Positions 58,239 through 64,000 of a stretch of DNA of 64,000 nucleotides are shown here, piece by piece. Below the pieces are notes generated by a model that did no database searches, was not told where the DNA came from, and was given only the letters and a program-made list of their open reading frames with translations. Source of the DNA: Chloroflexota bacterium (GTDB taxonomy: Bacteria > Chloroflexota > Anaerolineae > UBA4142). The stretch spans positions 1 through 64,000 of the forward strand of contig JACRMI010000028.1 of assembly GCA_016215025.1 (NCBI GenBank), read 5' to 3'. Every line of letters starts with the position of its first letter. Within the stretch, counting starts at the first letter, position 1. The position numbers were made by a program, and so were the translations under genes.

Positions 58239-58255
58239 GCGGGAGCGACGGGCGT
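58239..58255 (+). repeat. Copy 3 of GCGGGAGCGACGGGCGT dispersed element
   Basis: Identical 17-mer to 4198-4214. Confidence 0.7.
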
Positions 58256-58438
58256 GGGGCGTCCAGCGGTAATTTTTTCCTCGTGTTCCTGCTGATTCCC
58301 GCAACTAATTCTCAGTGACATCAGCGCCGCATTACCACGCCCGCTGAACTACCCCAAATATACCACAGCCCCGAGCAAGTGGCAAATCGCTTCGTTCAAG
58401 AAAACAGTATAGCAAAACGAGATTGCATAAACATTGAC

Positions 58439-59497
58439 TTACGACTTGACCTTTCCAGGATTGCATTCGGCACAATGCAACACACCAAAGTGATTCACCT
58501 GCAATTCAAACGTCGGACGTTGGCAATTGGGACAAGCCAGTGCGTCCGTTTTTTCAGTGAACGGATCCCAGGTCAAGGTGAGCGATCCAGGGCGAATTAC
58601 TGGCACGCTACGCGGTTTCGCGGCGACGTGCGTGCGAATGAACAAGCGTGGAATTTTGATATGCAACAAATTGACGAGTTTGATCTGCACGCGAATTTTT
58701 GCTTTGCGACCCAGGTCGTCAAGCCGCAGTTGCTCTTCGCGATTGAGTGCGTCTTGGCGCAAACGCAATGATTCTGTTTCATCCCCGCGCGCATTCGCTT
58801 TCTTGATACGCTCGTCGAGTTCCGCGCGCAAATCGGCATAGTATTTTTTCATCCGCGCGGTCTGCTCAGCCAAATGTGTTTGCGTTTGATGTTGCCGCGT
58901 ATTGATTTCGGCGCGCACGGTACGCACAATCCCCTCGCGCGCGGCGACATACGCTTGATCGGGCGGCAATGCTTTCGCGTCGGCAAACGACCAGCGGCGC
59001 GTGTCGTTCAAGCGTTCGCCGTTCAACAACTCATTGAGGTAACGTACCGGGCGAACGTAGTAGCGATCAATCGCTAATGGAAACAACGCTTGTTCTTTCT
59101 CTTCACCCAAGTACGTGACCTCGAACCAAAAAACGGAATGCGTCACGTAGAGCGGACGAATGTTTTCGATTCGCAACGTGATCGCTTCGGGCAAAACCAG
59201 GTCGCGTGTGATGCGTTGCGCGAGCGCGTGCGGTTGCAAATGCGCGTCGTCGAGAAACGCCAAGCCGATTTGTCCGCGCTGTTGCGCGCGCGCCAACAAC
59301 TCGTCGAGCAAGGCACTGCCGAACGTGAGCAGTTGTGCTGACGGGTGTTCGGGTAAGGCATCCGGATCGAACGCGATGCGTTGGGGCGTCGCCGCGTCAG
59401 GCATCAACACGTCGTACACCTGCGGCTCGATCTCGTCTGCCAGCCCGCCGACGGCGTCCACATATTCGATTAGGAATTGTTCCAACGGATCAGGCAT
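58439..59497 (-). CDS. Coiled-coil protein with C-terminal zinc ribbon, helicase partner
   Basis: CPNCQRPTFELQVNHFGVLHCAEC; 77 nt after the helicase stop. Confidence 0.7.
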   Translation of the reverse strand: MPDPLEQFLIEYVDAVGGLADEIEPQVYDVLMPDAATPQRIAFDPDALPEHPSAQLLTFGSALLDELLARAQQRGQIGLAFLDDAHLQPHALAQRITRDLVLPEAITLRIENIRPLYVTHSVFWFEVTYLGEEKEQALFPLAIDRYYVRPVRYLNELLNGERLNDTRRWSFADAKALPPDQAYVAAREGIVRTVRAEINTRQHQTQTHLAEQTARMKKYYADLRAELDERIKKANARGDETESLRLRQDALNREEQLRLDDLGRKAKIRVQIKLVNLLHIKIPRLFIRTHVAAKPRSVPVIRPGSLTLTWDPFTEKTDALACPNCQRPTFELQVNHFGVLHCAECNPGKVKS

Positions 59498-59573
59498 ATA
59501 GTCGTGTGGTCGAATAGTCTTGGGGTCAAATCGTCGTCGGACAATGCGACTATCCGACTACGAGATCACAAGA

Positions 59574-61655
59574 CTATTCAGGTGCAAACTTTTCGCCAAA
59601 CAATTTTTCTTCCTGTGCGCGCTGACGTAGATAATTTTCTTTTGCCGCGAGCAATTGATCACCAAGACGGTCAAGCGCGGAATGAAAATCGGCATCGTCG
59701 CGCGACTGCGCCCACAGATCGGTAACGACCTCTTCAAATTCTTTTTCTTCGTCGAGGTTTCCCAGGATCATATCGATCTCGCCGATCACAAGTTCGAACA
59801 TTGCGATTTTTGCTTCGAGCAAATGTAACACGGCAGCTTCGAGCGTATCTGCCGCCGCAAGGTTGAACACGAACACATCGCGCGCTTGCCCGATGCGGCT
59901 CAAGCGTCCGACACGCTGTTCGATCTTCATCGGATTCCAGGGCAAATCGAAATTGCAAATGGCGTTGCAAAATTGCAGATTACGCCCTTCACTGCCCGCA
60001 TCGGTGCTGAGTAAAATGCGCGCGTCTTTTTGAAAGTGGCGAATCGCCTCTTCTTTTTCCAAGCGCAACATGCCACCATGGAAGGCGACGACGCTTTCGC
60101 CCGCGTCGCGCAAACATTTCTGCAACCATTCCTGAGTCGCACGAAATTGGGTGAACACCACCATCTTGTCAGGAAAATCTTTGAGCAACGCAAGCAAGTG
60201 GTCGGCTTTGCTGTTGGTGGTCAGCGCACGCGCCGTATCCGCGAATTGTGCGAGCATCGCGCGTTCGGTTTCGGGCAAGCGTTCATCCATTGCGATTCGC
60301 TCAAGCGTCGGTGCGGCGGCTTGGCTCGCGCTGCCCAGTTCTTTTTGCAAGGTGATGAGCGACATCCGCGATAAGGCGCGTTTCGTGCGGGGCGGGGCGT
60401 CGCTCGACGTGTTCAACTGTTGGCGCACGAATCGCGAAATGGCAACGTACAGTGCACGCTCGTTTTCATTCAGCGTGACCAGATGCGTCTTGGCAATGCG
60501 GCGCGTGAGTGCAATCCCCACGGTCGAGCGGCGATTGCGGACCATCACTTCGGCAAGCAGGCGATGCAATTCGTCCACATTGCGCGGCATCAGTTTGTCG
60601 CGGCGATCCACAAATTGTTTTTGAAACGAACGCGCAGTGCTGAGCAACCCAGGTTGCAACAGCGTGACGAGGTTGAACAATTCTTCGAGATCGTTTTGCA
60701 CGGGCGTCGCAGTAAGCAGGAGAATATATTGACGACGCAACTCGGATGCCATTTGCCACAAGAGCGTGGCGCGATTGCGAAAGTGATGCACTTCGTCGAC
60801 GATCACCAAGTCCCAGTCTTGCTTGAGAATCGCGGTGCGGTGCGGCTCTCGCTTTGCCGTGTGGTACGACGCGATGATGCGATCGTGCGTTGCCCACGCT
60901 TGCGCGCCTTGCTCGCGAAAACCAGGGTCGTCGTGGACGATGAAATCCAGGTTGAACTTACGGCGCATCTCGCCCTGCCATTGTTCGACCAGCGACGGCG
61001 GCGTGAGGATCAACACGCGCCGCGCGAGTCCGCGCACGACGAGTTCTTCGAGAATGATGCCGGCTTCAATCGTCTTGCCTAAGCCAACTTCGTCGCACAA
61101 GAGCGCGCGTCCACGCAAACGACGAAGGACCGTGCGCGCTGTCCGCAATTGGTGTTCGAGCAATTCGACATCGCGCAGCCAGGGCAGACACAAGAGTTGA
61201 TCGAACCCGGCGACCATCGCGAGGCGCGTCGCTTGCAACGCCAAGCGAAAATCGCGCCATCGCGCAAGCGCGCCGCGATTTTCCAAGAGCGCGGCATCGT
61301 CCGCGCTAAACGCGATCGCCTCGTTTGATGTAACTGGAATTTGAATGGGCGTCGGCGGTTCGACGCGAAGATAAAAACGCGCGGGAGATGTGCTGACACA
61401 TTCGAGGAAGATCGAACTGGGATGTTTCGCGAGCGGGCGGAGATGTTTGACGCTCTTGAACGCGCCTTGTGCGGCATTGAACTTGAGCGCGGCTGACTCA
61501 TCATTATCGACGACGAGAATCTCCGCTTGACTGAGCGTGCCCGCGAGGACAGGATCGAGCGGCAACAATCCTTGACGCAACGTGTTTGCATCGACATTCA
61601 TTTCGATGCGATCGCCAATTTCAAACCCAGGTTCGGTGATCGAAGCAATACTCAC
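59574..61655 (-). CDS. SNF2/RapA-like DEVH-box helicase
   Basis: LLCDEVGLGKTIEAGIILEEL, LVIVDEVHHFRN, LLTATPVQND, STDAGSEGRNLQFCNAICNFDLPWNPMKIEQRVGRLSRIGQ; GTG at 61655 preferred. Confidence 0.9.
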   Translation of the reverse strand: MSIASITEPGFEIGDRIEMNVDANTLRQGLLPLDPVLAGTLSQAEILVVDNDESAALKFNAAQGAFKSVKHLRPLAKHPSSIFLECVSTSPARFYLRVEPPTPIQIPVTSNEAIAFSADDAALLENRGALARWRDFRLALQATRLAMVAGFDQLLCLPWLRDVELLEHQLRTARTVLRRLRGRALLCDEVGLGKTIEAGIILEELVVRGLARRVLILTPPSLVEQWQGEMRRKFNLDFIVHDDPGFREQGAQAWATHDRIIASYHTAKREPHRTAILKQDWDLVIVDEVHHFRNRATLLWQMASELRRQYILLLTATPVQNDLEELFNLVTLLQPGLLSTARSFQKQFVDRRDKLMPRNVDELHRLLAEVMVRNRRSTVGIALTRRIAKTHLVTLNENERALYVAISRFVRQQLNTSSDAPPRTKRALSRMSLITLQKELGSASQAAAPTLERIAMDERLPETERAMLAQFADTARALTTNSKADHLLALLKDFPDKMVVFTQFRATQEWLQKCLRDAGESVVAFHGGMLRLEKEEAIRHFQKDARILLSTDAGSEGRNLQFCNAICNFDLPWNPMKIEQRVGRLSRIGQARDVFVFNLAAADTLEAAVLHLLEAKIAMFELVIGEIDMILGNLDEEKEFEEVVTDLWAQSRDDADFHSALDRLGDQLLAAKENYLRQRAQEEKLFGEKFAPE

Positions 61656-61662
61656 AGAGGAA

Positions 61663-61691
61663 ATTATAGCGGTATTCGAGTATTCTGCCAA
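61663..61691 (-). promoter_or_regulatory. Near-consensus sigma70-type promoter of the helicase gene
   Basis: Minus strand TTGGCA - 17 nt - TATAAT; expected start site close to GTG 61655. Confidence 0.6.
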
Positions 61692-61910
61692 TTCGCAGAA
61701 CGCGAGTTGATGATATTGGCTGAGCGCAGTTAGTCGATGATGCAACCCTTGCCCAGTTAAAAAATGGCCGTGCCTGGTGGCATGCGTCTCGCCGACTTGA
61801 TAGGTGATCACGTCACGTTGGATGAATTGCCAGCCCATCAACTGATGTTTCCGTTTGGGTAATGAGCGGTTCCCAAATAACATTTGGGAGGGGCACGACT
61901 TTCTGCCATG

Positions 61911-61995
61911 GTCGGAGAAACCCGTTTTCTGCGCTTTTTCAACGCGTTTCCCGCCGAATTTGCAAGAAAACGGGTTTCTGAGACGCCTCTCCGAC
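61911..61995. repeat. Nested inverted repeat, AGAAACC..GGTTTCT family
   Basis: gtcggaga...tctccgac enclosing agaaacccgttttct...agaaaacgggtttct. Confidence 0.75.
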
Positions 61996-62028
61996 AAGCT
62001 GCTAGAAGGCATGAGTTAATGATAAGGC

Positions 62029-62391
62029 TCAGCTCCAATTCCACGCATACCAGATCGTGACCCCATTGAACCCCATGCTGACCGCCAGCAGGAATTTGTC
62101 ATATAAGGATGCGTAGGTGGGCAGTCCAACCAAGTTGAAGAGGAAAAAGAAGGCGGCCACGATGACATTCACCCAGCGACTCACAGACTGGGGCAATACC
62201 AGGGCCAGGAAAACCATCAGGATGGGCGTCAACATCAGAACCGCGATTCCCAGCCAAACGAACTGGTTGAGATTCATGTTGGCCATAGGTTTTCTTGCCA
62301 AGTCGCCGCTGCAGATGCGCAAGACATCGCCATAAAGATAAATCAGCGTGACGACCACCCAGGTTGCGGAAAGAATAATTTTCGTATCCAT
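62029..62391 (-). CDS. Small membrane protein, paralogue of 63466-63894
   Basis: MDTKIILSATWVVVTLIYLYGDVLRI...SVSRWVNVIVAAFFFLFNL...WYAWNWS. Confidence 0.75.
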   Translation of the reverse strand: MDTKIILSATWVVVTLIYLYGDVLRICSGDLARKPMANMNLNQFVWLGIAVLMLTPILMVFLALVLPQSVSRWVNVIVAAFFFLFNLVGLPTYASLYDKFLLAVSMGFNGVTIWYAWNWS

Positions 62392-62398
62392 GTTTTGA

Positions 62399-63382
62399 TT
62401 ACTCCTGCGCCGCGATTGTAATGACCACTTTGCCTCGGGCGTGTCCTTTTTCAAAATACCGAAAAGCTTCAGCGGTTTTACTTAACGGGTAGCATTCATC
62501 AATAACCGGCCTGATCTTTCCGTCTTCCAAAAGGTCTCTCATGAAAAGCAAATCTTTTTGATTTGCTTTTTTCATTACGCTTGTCATCTTCCTGCCATCG
62601 CTTTTTGACATTAAGGGTCCCAGGAACAGTGACTGGAACGTTTGCGCTGGCAAGCCTCCCGTGAAGACGTAAATGCCCTGGGGAGTTAAAGCACGCTTAT
62701 ACGCGGAAAGCGGTTGATATCCATTCACGGCAAGGATGAGATCATACTGCCGTCCATTTTGGGTGAAATCCTCTTTGGTGTAGTCAATGACGTGGTCTGC
62801 GCCGATCGAGCGCACCATCTCCAAATTTCGCGTGCTGCACACGGCAGTCACTTCCGCTCCAAACGCCTTGGCAATCTGTACCGCAAACGTCCCCACACCG
62901 CCGGACGCCCCGTTGATCAGAACTTTTAGCCCGGGCTGGATATGCCCTTGATCGCGCAAGCCTTGCAGGGCAGTGACGGCTGCCACGGGTACAGCCGCAG
63001 CTTGCTCAAATGAAACATTGGACGGCTTTAGCGCCAAAGCGCTTTCAGGGACAGAAACATATTCGGCAAAACTGCCACTGCCAAGCCCAAAAATATCTCC
63101 AAACACCGCATCCCCTGGCCGAAACTGCTTGACGTTTCTGCCAACTGCTTCCACGCACCCCGCAATGTCAGCGCCGAGGATGGTGTTTTTAGGTTTGAAC
63201 AACCCAGCGCCTATCAGACGCATTGGGAAGGGGTCAGCAGTCAGGAAATGCCAGTCGCTCGCATTGATGGATGCGGCATAGACTTTTACCAGCACTTGAT
63301 TTTCATTGAGGGCAGACTTTTTCACTTCTTCGAGATGAAGAACATCTGGCGGTCCATATTTTGTGTATACAATCGCTTTCAT
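62399..63382 (-). CDS. Zinc-independent MDR / quinone-reductase-like NAD(P)H oxidoreductase
   Basis: MKAIVYTKYGPPDVLHLEEV, VLINGASGGVGTFAVQIAKAFGAEVTAV; ATG at 63382. Confidence 0.9.
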   Translation of the reverse strand: MKAIVYTKYGPPDVLHLEEVKKSALNENQVLVKVYAASINASDWHFLTADPFPMRLIGAGLFKPKNTILGADIAGCVEAVGRNVKQFRPGDAVFGDIFGLGSGSFAEYVSVPESALALKPSNVSFEQAAAVPVAAVTALQGLRDQGHIQPGLKVLINGASGGVGTFAVQIAKAFGAEVTAVCSTRNLEMVRSIGADHVIDYTKEDFTQNGRQYDLILAVNGYQPLSAYKRALTPQGIYVFTGGLPAQTFQSLFLGPLMSKSDGRKMTSVMKKANQKDLLFMRDLLEDGKIRPVIDECYPLSKTAEAFRYFEKGHARGKVVITIAAQE

Positions 63383-63465
63383 TTTTGTCTCCTTGAGTAA
63401 CACAATACCTTCGCCAATCCATTCCTGAGCGAAGGTATTGTGTTCATAAGACTTTATTTTCAGGG

Positions 63466-63894
63466 CTAACCTTCAGGGTTAGTCCATTTCCAAGCGTACC
63501 AGACAACCAGTAAGGTAAACACGAGTTGTGCCGTTGCCCAAACGAACTCATAGCTCGCAGATCGCAATACAAAACATAAAACCAAAAAAGCAAAAGTAAT
63601 CAGAGCATAGAGTATGCCTATGATACGGTTTGCCCAACGACTCACGGAAGACTTCAATATCAGGGTTAAGGCACTCATAAGTATGGGAACTACAAATATC
63701 ATTGACATTGTCAACAATAATCCGGGGGTTGTTACGATAGATCCTGTATTCTCAAGCATAGACTTTAGTGTAATCGGATCACTTAAGCGGTACGTATCCC
63801 CGTTTAAAGAACTTAACACTTCAGCTATCCATAGTGCTGCAAGGACTATCCTCACATCAAGCAGATTTCTTGCAGTCTCTTTGTTTGTGTTCAT
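63466..63894 (-). CDS. Small membrane protein, paralogue of 62029-62391
   Basis: DVRIVLAALWIAEVLSSLNGDTYRL...SSVSRWANRIIGILYALITF...VVWYAWKW. Confidence 0.75.
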   Translation of the reverse strand: MNTNKETARNLLDVRIVLAALWIAEVLSSLNGDTYRLSDPITLKSMLENTGSIVTTPGLLLTMSMIFVVPILMSALTLILKSSVSRWANRIIGILYALITFAFLVLCFVLRSASYEFVWATAQLVFTLLVVWYAWKWTNPEG

Positions 63895-64000
63895 TTTTGA
63901 TCTCCTTTTTTTGAACTATGTGGATGTGTTTCATTGAATTGGACTTGAATAAAATTGTGGTCGCCACCCGGTTACCGGGGGTTGAAATGGGCTAGAAATG

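Noticed and set aside
58439-61655. DISARM or other named defence system
   Set aside because: Only a SNF2-type helicase is present; no methyltransferase, DUF1998 or PLD partners seen.
1-64000. tRNA or rRNA genes
   Set aside because: No cloverleaf, TTCGANTC-type T-loop context or rRNA signature was recognised by eye; a tRNAscan run would be decisive.

Overview
High-GC bacterial chromosomal window, probably Chloroflexi-like judged by gene content and repeat style (inference, not tested). No rRNA, tRNA or CRISPR array was recognised. Main blocks: (i) 0.2-5.4 kb: c-di-GMP genes (REC/PAS/GAF/GGDEF cyclase, HD-GYP) and a coiled-coil protein. (ii) 5.6-10.4 kb: a decayed SARP/BTAD regulator next to an intact 1109-aa ATPase-TPR-BTAD regulator. 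(iii) 10.5-22.4 kb: a ten-gene minus-strand operon joining a PuuA/GMAS-like amine ligase, an APC permease, a split glutamate-synthase-like MgsABC set, an HcnA/HcnB/DAO-type dehydrogenase whose DAO subunit is fused to a four-cluster [4Fe-4S] ferredoxin, an AOR-family aldehyde:ferredoxin oxidoreductase and a MoaD-like protein. I propose it is a glutamate-tethered amine-to-carboxylate oxidation pathway wired to AOR; this is the best candidate for a new system. (iv) 25-41 kb: a surface/copper locus with a giant beta-helix protein, three consecutive multicopper-oxidase homologues with complementary or absent copper ligands, CopCD, a subtilase and a lipoprotein. (v) 42.4-46.7 kb: IS/recombinase graveyard with a truncated UbiX and a duplicated HD-GYP tail. 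(vi) 47-57.7 kb: TPR/HEAT/SEC-C proteins of unknown function and a UPF0158-nucleotidyltransferase fusion. (vii) 58.4-61.7 kb: SNF2/RapA-like helicase plus a Zn-ribbon coiled-coil partner. (viii) 62-64 kb: a quinone-reductase-like MDR gene between two paralogous small membrane proteins. Several dispersed inverted-repeat families link these blocks. All family calls are from reading the sequence; no searches were run.
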